A stretch of 64,000 nt of DNA from Arcticibacter sp. (GTDB lineage Bacteria > Bacteroidota > Bacteroidia > 2-12-FULL-35-15). The position numbers and the translations under genes were made by a program. Within the stretch, counting starts at the first letter, position 1. The number at the start of each line of letters is the position of its first letter. The stretch is taken from the NCBI GenBank assembly GCA_021155045.1, contig JAJNQB010000013.1:124001-188000 (forward strand). The letters are read 5' to 3'. A model generated the notes under the pieces. The model had not been told where the DNA came from. It searched no databases and saw only the letters and a program-made list of their open reading frames with translations. Positions 34,831 through 43,029 of the stretch are shown here, piece after piece.

Positions 34831-36117
34831 TTACCTCTTATCAAAAAACACAATTGGTTTTCTGCTTAATTCTGGAAATTGTATTTTACTAATTACATCC
34901 ACATCCTCAAACTTTATTTGTGGTGCAACACGCAACTTAGCTCTAAAATGGTCTTTTATATCTTTCTCAAAATTTTCCGGAATGGATTCGCAGCCAATGC
35001 GTATTAAAATATCGTCTGTACCTATCTCGTTTGTAAAAACTTCTACCACATAATTTTTTACTCCATCAATATTATTTAAAATATCGTATAGGGCAGGAGG
35101 GTAGAGTGTTGTTCCTTTGTATTTAATCATTTGTTTTCTGCGCCCAACAATTGGTCCTAAACGAATTGTTTTTCTACCACAACTGCATGGTTCGGAATAA
35201 TGATGGCATAAATCACCCGTTTTAAATCGTAACAAAGGCATTCCTTCAACACCTAATGTTGTTATGGTTACTTCTCCTGCTTCACCTTCTTTTACTGGCT
35301 TATCATTATCATCTAAAAATTCTATTATTACTAGTTCTGGATGGTGATGCCCGCCTTTTCCTTCGGAACATTCTGTAAAAGCAGCACTCATTTCGGTACT
35401 TGCGTAGGTAGAGTATAATTTAATATCCCATTTATCCTTTATTTTTTGTCCGAGGGTAGTTAATGAAAAGTCTTGATTGCGCAATGCTTCGCCAATACAA
35501 ATTGCTTTTGTGATAGACGTATTCCTGTAATCAATATTGTTGGCTTCTGCGTATTCAATCAGTTTTAATAAAAAAGAAGGAACGGTTACAAACGCTGTTG
35601 GGTGAATTCTATTGATGGTATCCCATTGTAATTCGGGTATTCCTCCACCAACACGAACTACTCCTGCACCTAATTTTCTGATTCCCAAAAAATAAGCTAA
35701 TCCAGCCATGAAACGTTTGTCTAATGTTGTCATTAATTGAAACACATCATCTTTAGTAGAATCTGCACATTCAAAAGATATAGCTTCATTGTATGCCAAG
35801 CGGTCTAAATCTTTATCCGTCATTGGAAATAAAACAGGATCGCCCAATGTTCCAGAAGTGGTTATATAATCAATTATTTTGTTTTGAGGTACGCAAATAA
35901 AATCGTTGTTGTAATTTTGGATGTCATCTTTTGTGGTAACAGGGATAGTTTGTAAGTCTTCAATTGTTCTGATTGCAGAAACATCAATTTTCTTTTTTTG
36001 AAATAATTCGGAATAATAGGTTGAATTGTTTTTTAAGTAATTCAAAAGCTCAGGTAATTTATTTTCCTGATATTTTTTTTGTTCCGCTAAGGGTTTAGTT
36101 TCTATTTCGGGTATCAT
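34831..36117 (-). CDS. PaaK-like AMP-forming acyl/aryl-CoA ligase family protein
   Basis: A 428-residue adenylate-forming enzyme related to phenylacetate-CoA ligase: the P-loop-like YITTSGTLGDPVLFPMT (about residue 85), ASTEMSAAFTEC (about 240, aryl-acid-type A5 motif), LRFKTGDLCHHY (A7) and VGRRKQMIKYKGTTLYPPALY (A8; seen as two halves), plus the CSCGR zinc-like knuckle of the PaaK group. It should activate a carboxylic acid as an adenylate and pass it to CoA or an acyl carrier. The AcpS gene lies 191 bases upstream on the same strand, favouring a carrier-linked role over phenylacetate breakdown, but this is inference. Confidence 0.82.
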   Translation of the reverse strand: MIPEIETKPLAEQKKYQENKLPELLNYLKNNSTYYSELFQKKKIDVSAIRTIEDLQTIPVTTKDDIQNYNNDFICVPQNKIIDYITTSGTLGDPVLFPMTDKDLDRLAYNEAISFECADSTKDDVFQLMTTLDKRFMAGLAYFLGIRKLGAGVVRVGGGIPELQWDTINRIHPTAFVTVPSFLLKLIEYAEANNIDYRNTSITKAICIGEALRNQDFSLTTLGQKIKDKWDIKLYSTYASTEMSAAFTECSEGKGGHHHPELVIIEFLDDNDKPVKEGEAGEVTITTLGVEGMPLLRFKTGDLCHHYSEPCSCGRKTIRLGPIVGRRKQMIKYKGTTLYPPALYDILNNIDGVKNYVVEVFTNEIGTDDILIRIGCESIPENFEKDIKDHFRAKLRVAPQIKFEDVDVISKIQFPELSRKPIVFFDKR

Positions 36118-36308
36118 AAACGAATTGCGAATTTACATATTTTAGGTAAATGGCACACTGATTTTTATGATAGTTAAGATTAAAAAAGATTTCGAAGATG
36201 TAACCGCAATGAGCGCAAAGATTATCGCAAAGTGAAATACACAAATTTTTAAAAGAAAGTTATAAAGGAAAAGCAAAGATTCCTCGCATTCGAACTAACA
36301 TTTGGCAA

Positions 36309-36680
36309 TCAACTCTCCAACACAACTGTAGCCATTGCAACATCTTTGATATGCGAAAGCGAAACATGAATAAGTGTAATGTTTTTTTCTTTTATTATTT
36401 CGGCAGTTTGCCCTACAATATTTAATGTAGGTTTTCCTAATTCATCGTTAATTACTTCCACTTCATTAAATGCCATTCCTCCACGCCAGCCAGTTCCTAT
36501 TGATTTAAAGAATGCTTCTTTTGCAGCAAAACGGGCAGCATAATTTTCTGCTTTATTTGTTTTTGTTTCGCAGTAGGCAATTTCGTTTTTTGAAAATACT
36601 CTTTCTTTAAAGCTAATATTTTCAATGCTTTTTGCTATGCGATGTACTTCTGCTATGTCGGTTCCTATGCCTATTATCAT
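36309..36680 (-). CDS. acpS: Holo-[acyl-carrier-protein] synthase
   Basis: A 123-residue protein, the normal length for AcpS, with IGIGTDIAEVHRIAKSI (Asp8 for magnesium) and ARFAAKEAFFKSIGTGWRGG, the two signature blocks, and a C-terminal IHVSLSHIKDVAMATVVLE. It moves 4'-phosphopantetheine from CoA to the Ser of acyl carrier proteins. No carrier protein is encoded in the window. A TAAATTCG element (minus strand, 36707-36700) lies 20 bases upstream. Confidence 0.95.
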   Translation of the reverse strand: MIIGIGTDIAEVHRIAKSIENISFKERVFSKNEIAYCETKTNKAENYAARFAAKEAFFKSIGTGWRGGMAFNEVEVINDELGKPTLNIVGQTAEIIKEKNITLIHVSLSHIKDVAMATVVLES

Positions 36681-36732
36681 TACTAAAAACGAATTTTTAC
36701 GAATTTACGAATTTTGCCAATCACAGCAAGTT

Positions 36733-38484
36733 TCATGTTCCTTTAGAACAAGAATCAACAGTTGAAATAACTCCTTGCTTAAGTAATTCATCTATTTTTT
36801 TTAACTCTTTTTTTATGTTTTCAACATCTTGAATGGTTGTTATTTCCTTTGTCGATGCTAATTTGTAAAATTTTTCTGCGTTTAAATAATTGCCTTGATT
36901 TTTAAAATAGTTTGCTAAAAGGTAATATGTTTCCCAATATTCGGGATTACAATCAATAAAATGTTGTATATTTTTTCTTGATAATTCATATTTTAGTTTA
37001 TGCTCATGAATGAATTGAAGTAAGGTCCTCATCTGTTTATAAGCATTAAATTTTTGGAAATCATTCGAATATAAAAAAGAATCGACTGGAATATTCAACT
37101 CTTTTTCATACAACTCTTTTTTAGTTTTTAAGGTAGGAGCTTCGGCAAATACTTTGTTTAAATCATAACAAACATATTGTCCTAATTGAAAAGGATTGGT
37201 TGAAATCCATACTTGCAGTTTAGCTGGTTTAAATAACACAGAGTGATGAGCAATTAATTGATTTAGGGCTTTTTCATTTCCCATACCAATGTTTTTTTCA
37301 TCCAAGCCATTTTGGTTACGCATTATTTTTGCAGCATCTATAACAGAAATTTTCGAATTATTATTGATTAGTTGAGTTAAATGTTTGAAGCGATAATCAG
37401 AGGAAGATTTTTCTATGTTTTCTAAATTTATTTTATCATTTAAAAACGATTCACTTTGATAATGATTTGCGCAAATAATATAATCGGGGTTTGGAGCTTT
37501 AAACAGTTCTGTTTTCGAAGGAGTTTTTTCAATTGTTGCAGTAGTATTATCTTCTAAAGAACCAATCAATAGCGATTCCGAAACAAATGTTTTTCGTTTT
37601 TTTGAAATTTCAAATGCTTCATTAATATTTTTAGCATATTGTAAAATTTCTCTTGCTACAATAGATATTGGAGTAGCGGCACCTGTCGGAATTTCAGATT
37701 TGGAAGCATTAATGGTAACAGTTAAACCTTTTTCATTCATTCCAGAAACAGTTCCAATCATTCCTGCCCAGCTTACCATCATTAATTTATAGCCTTCTTT
37801 AGGATTTACAAAATTGATGAGTTTGTCTTCAGCAAAAGCATCACCAACATAAAAATCAAAATTACGAGCAATTAAAAGTGTACTGTCTTCTGTTTTGGTT
37901 GCCCATGCGCCAAAAGCTGTGCAGCCTACTGTCATGTTTTTATCTTGCAATGCATGGCCAATATCATGCGCTGCATGATAGTTTAACATTCTATAATATT
38001 TTGGAGCAACAAAATCAAACTTGTCAGAAGCATAAATAGATTCACCATAAATTTCTTCTTTGTATTCGTCAATTACATGTTTATCTAAATTGCGATTAAA
38101 AAAGGCAATAAAAAATTTCAAATAATTTAACATGGCTTTCGAAGGAATCATCTCTTGAATTTGATTGATAAAAGCAATTTCTTGTTTTTCAGCAAGCTCT
38201 TTATTCAATTTCCCTTCAATTACTCCACGTTCAAATCCATCGCCTTCAACATATATTTCCCACAAACCAGTTTCACTTTTTTTTATCCAGTTATTATTGA
38301 TTGTATAAAAATCAGTGTCGATTTTTATACGTTCCAAGTTTAGCACTTCAATATTTTTTATTTCGGGAGGAGTAATAGTTACAGTAATTATAAACCATAA
38401 CAAAAACAGAAAAATAAAGTCGGTAAAGTTTAAAAAACTATAAAATAGAAATTTGAAAATATACTTGCTTGCTTTTAAAAACAT
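36733..38484 (-). CDS. C45-type autoproteolytic acyltransferase/hydrolase, membrane anchored
   Basis: A 583-residue protein from ATG 38484 (the frame extends 3 codons to a TTG that overlaps the promoter). A transmembrane helix at about 12-38 is followed by an Ntn-hydrolase domain with the probable nucleophile Cys188 in MTVGCTAFGAW, then LLIARNFDFY and GMIGTVSGMNEKGLTVTINA, the pattern of the acyl-CoA:6-APA acyltransferase/choloylglycine hydrolase group. The last 90 residues form TPR-like helices (PEYWETYYLLANYFKNQGN). Cleavage before Cys188 would activate it. Such genes occur near lipid or polyene pathways in Bacteroidota. Lies between acpS and a lipid acyltransferase, but each has its own promoter. 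Confidence 0.8.
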   Translation of the reverse strand: MFLKASKYIFKFLFYSFLNFTDFIFLFLLWFIITVTITPPEIKNIEVLNLERIKIDTDFYTINNNWIKKSETGLWEIYVEGDGFERGVIEGKLNKELAEKQEIAFINQIQEMIPSKAMLNYLKFFIAFFNRNLDKHVIDEYKEEIYGESIYASDKFDFVAPKYYRMLNYHAAHDIGHALQDKNMTVGCTAFGAWATKTEDSTLLIARNFDFYVGDAFAEDKLINFVNPKEGYKLMMVSWAGMIGTVSGMNEKGLTVTINASKSEIPTGAATPISIVAREILQYAKNINEAFEISKKRKTFVSESLLIGSLEDNTTATIEKTPSKTELFKAPNPDYIICANHYQSESFLNDKINLENIEKSSSDYRFKHLTQLINNNSKISVIDAAKIMRNQNGLDEKNIGMGNEKALNQLIAHHSVLFKPAKLQVWISTNPFQLGQYVCYDLNKVFAEAPTLKTKKELYEKELNIPVDSFLYSNDFQKFNAYKQMRTLLQFIHEHKLKYELSRKNIQHFIDCNPEYWETYYLLANYFKNQGNYLNAEKFYKLASTKEITTIQDVENIKKELKKIDELLKQGVISTVDSCSKGT

Positions 38485-38490
38485 AGTGCG

Positions 38491-38498
38491 CAAAGATA
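38491..38498 (-). promoter_or_regulatory. -7 element of the C45 gene
   Basis: TATCTTTG on the minus strand (exact TAnnTTTG) ends 7 bases before the ATG at 38484, so the transcript would be leaderless or nearly so. No TTG at the -33 distance. Confidence 0.45.
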
Positions 38499-38589
38499 GT
38501 TATTTGGTAAGTTTTTACAGTTTTTATTTTTTTTAATCCATTTTTAAACCAAAATAAATTGTATTTTTAGTTCCGAAAAAAAATACATT

Positions 38590-39738
38590 ATGGAAGAAGA
38601 ATATAATTTTGACGATATAAGACCCTATTACGATCACGAAACAAATGGCATGCTTCGAGAAATGATGAAAGACCCATTGTTTATGAAGTTGATAAATTAT
38701 TTTTGGCCCGATATGACTTTTGCTGATGTAGAAGCAAAAGCTGATAGAGTAAACGCTGCTGCTGATTTTCAGAGAGAATTTATGGACAATGCTATTCGTG
38801 AGATTGTAAAACGAACATCTACAGGTTTATCTTTTAGCGGTTTTGAAAATATAAACCCTAACGAAAAATATTTATTTGTTTCCAATCACCGTGATATTTT
38901 ATTGGATTCGGCTATTTTGCAAGTACTATTATTTCAGCACGGGCATGACACATCTGAAATTACTTTTGGAAATAATTTAATGGAACAAGGTTTTATTACT
39001 CATTTTGGTAAAATAAATAGAATGTTTACCGTTCAAAGAGAGGGAACAGCTAGAGAATTATACGATATTTCCAAAAAACTTTCAGCATATATTCGGCATA
39101 CTATTTTAAATAAAAAAGTTTCTGTTTGGATTGCACAACGCAATGGAAGGGCAAAAGATGGTAACGATTTAACACAAACAGGTTTGTTGAAAATGCTAAA
39201 TATCAGTGGAAAATCAAATTTCGGAGAAAATTTCAAGCAATTGAAAATTGTTCCGATGACAATTTCTTATGAATATGAACCTTGCGATTTATTAAAAGTA
39301 AATGAATTGTATTTATCATCTTTACATACCAAATACAAAAAAGCTTCTGGAGAAGATTTGAATAGCATTTTAACAGGAATCACTCAACAAAAAGGAAAAA
39401 TTCATTTGGCAATTGGAACTCCTATTCTTAACGAATTAGAGGATTTAAATAAATTAGATAACGAAAATGAAAAGATCAAACAACTCACTCAATTAATTGA
39501 TAATCAAATATATAATGATTATAAAGTTTGGAATCTAAACTTTATAGCTTTTGATATTTTAAATGGTTCCGAAGAATTTAAACAGCATTATAAAATCCAA
39601 GAAAAAGAAGCATTTATTGAATACATTAAATCCAATACATCTAAAATTGAAGGTAACAAAGAAACTTTATTCAATTTGTTTATAAAGATGTATGCTGCAC
39701 CACTCAAAAATAAGATGTCTCAAACTGTAAATGCTTGA
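38590..39738 (+). CDS. 1-acyl-glycerol-3-phosphate-type acyltransferase
   Basis: A 382-residue protein with the PlsC/PlsB acyltransferase motif I FVSNHRDILLDSAIL (His and Asp four apart, about residue 97-102), motif III-like FTVQREGTARELYD, and WIAQRNGRAKDGNDLT, which stands in the place of the FPEGTRS motif. The N-terminal 80 residues and the C-terminus are specific to this subgroup. It should move an acyl chain onto a lipid or a hydroxyl/amine acceptor at the membrane. It is divergent from the C45 gene (105 bases between starts) and is followed by a terminator at 39759-39786. Confidence 0.82.
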   Translation: MEEEYNFDDIRPYYDHETNGMLREMMKDPLFMKLINYFWPDMTFADVEAKADRVNAAADFQREFMDNAIREIVKRTSTGLSFSGFENINPNEKYLFVSNHRDILLDSAILQVLLFQHGHDTSEITFGNNLMEQGFITHFGKINRMFTVQREGTARELYDISKKLSAYIRHTILNKKVSVWIAQRNGRAKDGNDLTQTGLLKMLNISGKSNFGENFKQLKIVPMTISYEYEPCDLLKVNELYLSSLHTKYKKASGEDLNSILTGITQQKGKIHLAIGTPILNELEDLNKLDNENEKIKQLTQLIDNQIYNDYKVWNLNFIAFDILNGSEEFKQHYKIQEKEAFIEYIKSNTSKIEGNKETLFNLFIKMYAAPLKNKMSQTVNA

Positions 39739-39758
39739 TTATTAATAGTTAACTAAAG

Positions 39759-39786
39759 AAAAAAAGGGACATTTATCCCTTTTTTT
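39759..39786 (+). terminator. Terminator of the acyltransferase gene
   Basis: Arms aaaaaaaggga and tcccttttttt surround cattta. The GC part is only 3-4 pairs, but the T-run is long and the position, 20 bases after the stop, is right. Its last bases overlap the -33 box of the hppA promoter. Confidence 0.75.
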
Positions 39787-39814
39787 GATATTTAGGATAA
39801 ATTATATAAGTTTG
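39785..39814 (+). promoter_or_regulatory. hppA promoter
   Basis: TTG (39785-39787), 19 bases, TAAGTTTG (39807-39814): an exact fit to the Bacteroidota consensus. The start codon at 39871 leaves a leader of about 50 bases. Confidence 0.7.
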
Positions 39815-39870
39815 CACCCCTTTTTAAGGGGTTTTTAATTATAAAGAAAGAATAATAAACAATAATAACT

Positions 39871-42486
39871 ATGAACGAATACGTAATTTATTTAGTGCCC
39901 GCTTTAGGGATATTAGGATTGGTAGTAATGGCAATCAAATCGGCTTGGGTAAGTAAACAAGATGCAGGAGATAGTAACATGCAAGAACTTGCAGGTTATA
40001 TTGCCGATGGAGCAATGGCTTTTTTAAAAGCAGAATGGAAAATATTAAGCATTTTTGTTGTTTTTGCAGCTGCATTATTGGCTTATTCCGGAACTGTTCA
40101 TGAAGTAAATGGACATGCAATCCATTCAAGTTGGATTATTGCTATTGCTTTTATTATAGGAGCAGTTTTTTCTGCAACTGCAGGATATATAGGGATGAAG
40201 GTGGCTACCAAAGCAAACGTTCGTACAACACAAGCTGCTCGTACAAGTTTAAAACACGCACTTAAAGTTTCGTTTACAGGTGGAACTGTAATGGGCTTGG
40301 GCGTTGCTGGTTTAGCAGTATTAGGCTTGGGTGGATTGTTTATTGTTTTCTTAAGAGTATTTAATGTTGTTGAAGTAGATAGCGACCAAATGAAAACAGC
40401 TATCGAAGTACTAACAGGATTTTCATTAGGAGCAGAATCAATTGCTTTGTTTGCTCGTGTAGGTGGTGGTATTTACACTAAGGCTGCTGATGTTGGAGCT
40501 GATTTAGTTGGTAAAGTAGAAGCAGGGATTCCTGAAGATGATGTTCGTAATCCTGCAACCATTGCTGATAATGTAGGTGATAATGTGGGAGATGTTGCTG
40601 GTATGGGTGCTGATTTATTTGGTTCTTATGTAGCAACTATTCTTGCTACGATGGTATTAGGACAAGAAATTACGGTTACCGATAATTTTGGAGGAATGTC
40701 TCCAATTTTATTACCAATGGTAATTTGCGGTTTAGGTATTGTATTCTCAATCATAGGAACTTGGTTTGTAACTATAAAAGATGAAAAATCAAATGTTCAG
40801 AATGCATTAAATTTAGGTAATTGGTCATCAATGATACTTACAGTTGCAGCATCTTATTTTGTTGTTATGTGGATGTTACCCGAAACAATGAATTTGAGAG
40901 GATATGAATTTTCTAGATTGAATGTGTTTTTAGCCATTGTAGTGGGAACTGTGGTAGGTGCTATTATGAGTATTGTTACAGAATATTACACAGCAATGGG
41001 TAAAGGCCCTGTTAATTCGATTATACAACAATCCTCTACAGGCCATGCTACCAATATTATTGGTGGTTTGTCAGTAGGGATGAAATCAACTGTTATTCCT
41101 ATTCTTACATTAGCAGGTGGTATTATGGCATCGTATCATTTTGCAGGACTGTACGGTGTTGCAATTGCAGCAGCAGGTATGATGGCAACTACCGCTATGC
41201 AATTAGCTATTGATGCTTTTGGTCCAATTGCAGATAATGCAGGTGGTATTGCAGAAATGAGCCAATTACCACCAGAAGTTCGTGAACGTACAGATAATTT
41301 AGATGCTGTTGGTAACACTACAGCAGCTACAGGAAAAGGATTTGCTATTGCATCCGCAGCATTAACATCACTGGCTTTATTTGCAGCATTTGTTGGTATT
41401 GCAGGAATTGATGCAATTGACATCTACAAAGCACCAGTGTTGGCTGGTTTATTTGTTGGAGGGATGATTCCATTTATTTTTTCGGCATTATGTATTCAAG
41501 CAGTAGGAAGAGCAGCAATGGATATGGTTCAAGAAGTAAGACGCCAATTCCGTGAAATACCAGGAATTATGGAATATAAAGCAAAACCTGAATATGAAAA
41601 ATGTGTTGCCATTTCTACAAAAGCAAGTATCCGTGAAATGATGTTGCCGGGCGCAATAGCATTGATTACTCCAGTAATTGTTGGTTTTATTTGGGGACCA
41701 GAGGTATTAGGAGGCTTATTAGCAGGTGTTACCGTATCAGGTGTGTTGATGGGAATTTTTCAATCAAATGCCGGTGGCGCGTGGGACAATGCTAAAAAAT
41801 CATTCGAAAAAGGAGTGTTAATCAATGGAGAAATGTTCTACAAAAAATCAGAGCCACACAAAGCTTCGGTTACAGGAGATACTGTTGGAGATCCATTTAA
41901 AGATACTTCAGGACCGTCCATGAATATTTTAATTAAATTAATGTCAATTGTTTCGTTGGTTATTGCTCCATACATTGCGATGAATTCAAATTCAGAAATG
42001 AATAACGAATGTGAAATGATGATGAATGAGTGTTCGATGGATTCAGCTAAAATGGATTGTTGCAAAAAAGGAGCAATGCAAATGAATGGTTGTGAGATGA
42101 TGATGGGGAAATGTGATATGGATGCATGTGCAAAAATGACAAAAGAAGAATGTGCAAAAATGTGCGATGAAAAAGGTTGTACTCCTGAGCAAAAAGCTTT
42201 TTGTATGAGTATGTATGGTGCTGATGGTAAATTTATCGGAACAAAATGCGATATGAATAAATGCATGAGTATGAGTAAAGAAGATTGTGCAAAATATTGC
42301 GATTCGGTTGGCTGCACATCAGAACAGAAAGAAATGTGTGTTGCTCATGCTGGAATGGCTGATTGCAAAATGGGAGCTGATAGTAAAAAAGATTGTTGCA
42401 AAAAAGGAGCAACTAAAGAAAAAATGAAATGTTGCAAAGATGCTGAAGCAATGGGTAAAACATGCGATAAATGCGCTAAGAAATAA
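39871..42486 (+). CDS. hppA: Membrane pyrophosphatase (ion-pumping) with a Cys/Met-rich C-terminal extension
   Basis: An 871-residue protein. Residues 1 to about 703 are a complete membrane-bound pyrophosphatase: 15-16 helices, the substrate motif DVGADLVGKVEAGIPEDD, the metal-site block NVGDNVGDVAGMGADLF and the C-terminal cytoplasmic DNAKKSFEKG. GNTTAATGKGFAIA has Ala where K+-independent enzymes have Lys, so it is probably K+-dependent and may pump Na+, H+ or both. Residues 704-871 are an extra tail with 24 Cys and 25 Met in 168 residues, many paired as DCCKK or spaced CxxxC, with an internal duplication (KCDMDACAKMTKEECAKMC and KCDMNKCMSMSKEDCAKYC). Such a tail is not part of the usual family; it suggests binding of Cu(I) or another soft metal. 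The frame is uninterrupted. Confidence 0.95.
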   Translation: MNEYVIYLVPALGILGLVVMAIKSAWVSKQDAGDSNMQELAGYIADGAMAFLKAEWKILSIFVVFAAALLAYSGTVHEVNGHAIHSSWIIAIAFIIGAVFSATAGYIGMKVATKANVRTTQAARTSLKHALKVSFTGGTVMGLGVAGLAVLGLGGLFIVFLRVFNVVEVDSDQMKTAIEVLTGFSLGAESIALFARVGGGIYTKAADVGADLVGKVEAGIPEDDVRNPATIADNVGDNVGDVAGMGADLFGSYVATILATMVLGQEITVTDNFGGMSPILLPMVICGLGIVFSIIGTWFVTIKDEKSNVQNALNLGNWSSMILTVAASYFVVMWMLPETMNLRGYEFSRLNVFLAIVVGTVVGAIMSIVTEYYTAMGKGPVNSIIQQSSTGHATNIIGGLSVGMKSTVIPILTLAGGIMASYHFAGLYGVAIAAAGMMATTAMQLAIDAFGPIADNAGGIAEMSQLPPEVRERTDNLDAVGNTTAATGKGFAIASAALTSLALFAAFVGIAGIDAIDIYKAPVLAGLFVGGMIPFIFSALCIQAVGRAAMDMVQEVRRQFREIPGIMEYKAKPEYEKCVAISTKASIREMMLPGAIALITPVIVGFIWGPEVLGGLLAGVTVSGVLMGIFQSNAGGAWDNAKKSFEKGVLINGEMFYKKSEPHKASVTGDTVGDPFKDTSGPSMNILIKLMSIVSLVIAPYIAMNSNSEMNNECEMMMNECSMDSAKMDCCKKGAMQMNGCEMMMGKCDMDACAKMTKEECAKMCDEKGCTPEQKAFCMSMYGADGKFIGTKCDMNKCMSMSKEDCAKYCDSVGCTSEQKEMCVAHAGMADCKMGADSKKDCCKKGATKEKMKCCKDAEAMGKTCDKCAKK

Positions 42487-42509
42487 AAAGAAAATTTTTA
42501 ACAAACACA

Positions 42510-42543
42510 AAAAGACTGAAACCTTTTGTTTCAGTCTTTTTTT
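42510..42543 (+). terminator. hppA terminator
   Basis: Perfect 13-bp arms (aaaagactgaaac / gtttcagtctttt) with a 5-base loop, followed by T residues, 24 bases after the hppA stop. Confidence 0.9.
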
Positions 42544-42586
42544 ATAATACAAGCTGAAAGCATTAAAAATTATTACACTGCAAATT

Positions 42587-42975
42587 CCTTCACATGTTCT
42601 CGATACATTCACCTGTCGGTGAACATTTGAACAGACAGCGCACGGTTGTTTTGTTATTGAAAATAAAATAAGCTTTCGAAGTAGCGGGAAGGAATGACAG
42701 CAAACGATGGCGACAAGACTTTTGCGGGAAGCGATTTTGCTGTCTTGATTTTTTGTTTCTTTTTTATCAAGAAAAAAGAAAGCAAAAAGGTTTTAAATAA
42801 TTCCTTCACACGTTTTCGATACATTCACCTGTCGGTGAACACTCTCCATAGGAGTAAACGAACTGACAACACACAGATTACATAGAAAAAAGAAAACAGA
42901 AAGGTTTTTAATAAACCTTTCACACGTTTTCGATATGTTCACATAGCGGTGAACACTCGAATTGACAGCGCACGG
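42587..42975. repeat. Three-copy interspersed repeat with internal hairpin
   Basis: Copies at 42587-42645, 42803-42875 and 42916-42975 share the order ccttcacacgttttcgat, then an inverted repeat ttcacctgtcggtgaa (third copy ttcacatagcggtgaa), then acac...gacagcgcacgg. Copies 2 and 3 are also preceded by a similar A-rich aaaggtttt segment, so the unit may be about 100 bases. The second copy carries a short insert (ctccataggagtaaacg) and a degenerate end. The hairpin word is the most conserved part. Confidence 0.85.
42714..42771. repeat. Two overlapping inverted repeats
   Basis: caagac (42714) pairs with gtcttg (42742-42747) around 22 bases containing tttgcgggaagcgatttt; the second arm overlaps cttgat (42744), which pairs with atcaag (42766-42771). 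The two hairpins are mutually exclusive. They lie between the first and second copies of the gap's interspersed repeat. Confidence 0.6.
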
Positions 42976-43029
42976 TTTACTTATATTATTGTATAAATAA
43001 ACTTTCGGAAACTCAAAAAGAAAAAATAT

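Larger units (their letters stand above)
42544..43029. other. Repeat-rich gap without genes
   Basis: 486 bases with no supported gene. It holds three copies of a repeat of about 60-75 bases and two overlapping inverted repeats (separate entries). Short open frames cross the repeats but match nothing and have no signals. Confidence 0.8.

Noticed and set aside
36118..36308. Possible small gene or RNA between acpS and the PaaK-like gene
   Set aside because: The stretch holds short gcaaag/gcgcaaag words like a degenerate dispersed repeat, but no stable structure or frame.
41838..42317. Antisense open frame of 159 codons under the Cys/Met-rich tail
   Set aside because: The sense strand is the real gene (complete pyrophosphatase in frame); the opposite frame is open only because of the codon composition of the tail.
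42587..42975. CRISPR array
   Set aside because: Only three imperfect copies with unequal spacing and no cas genes; the repeats are too long and too divergent.
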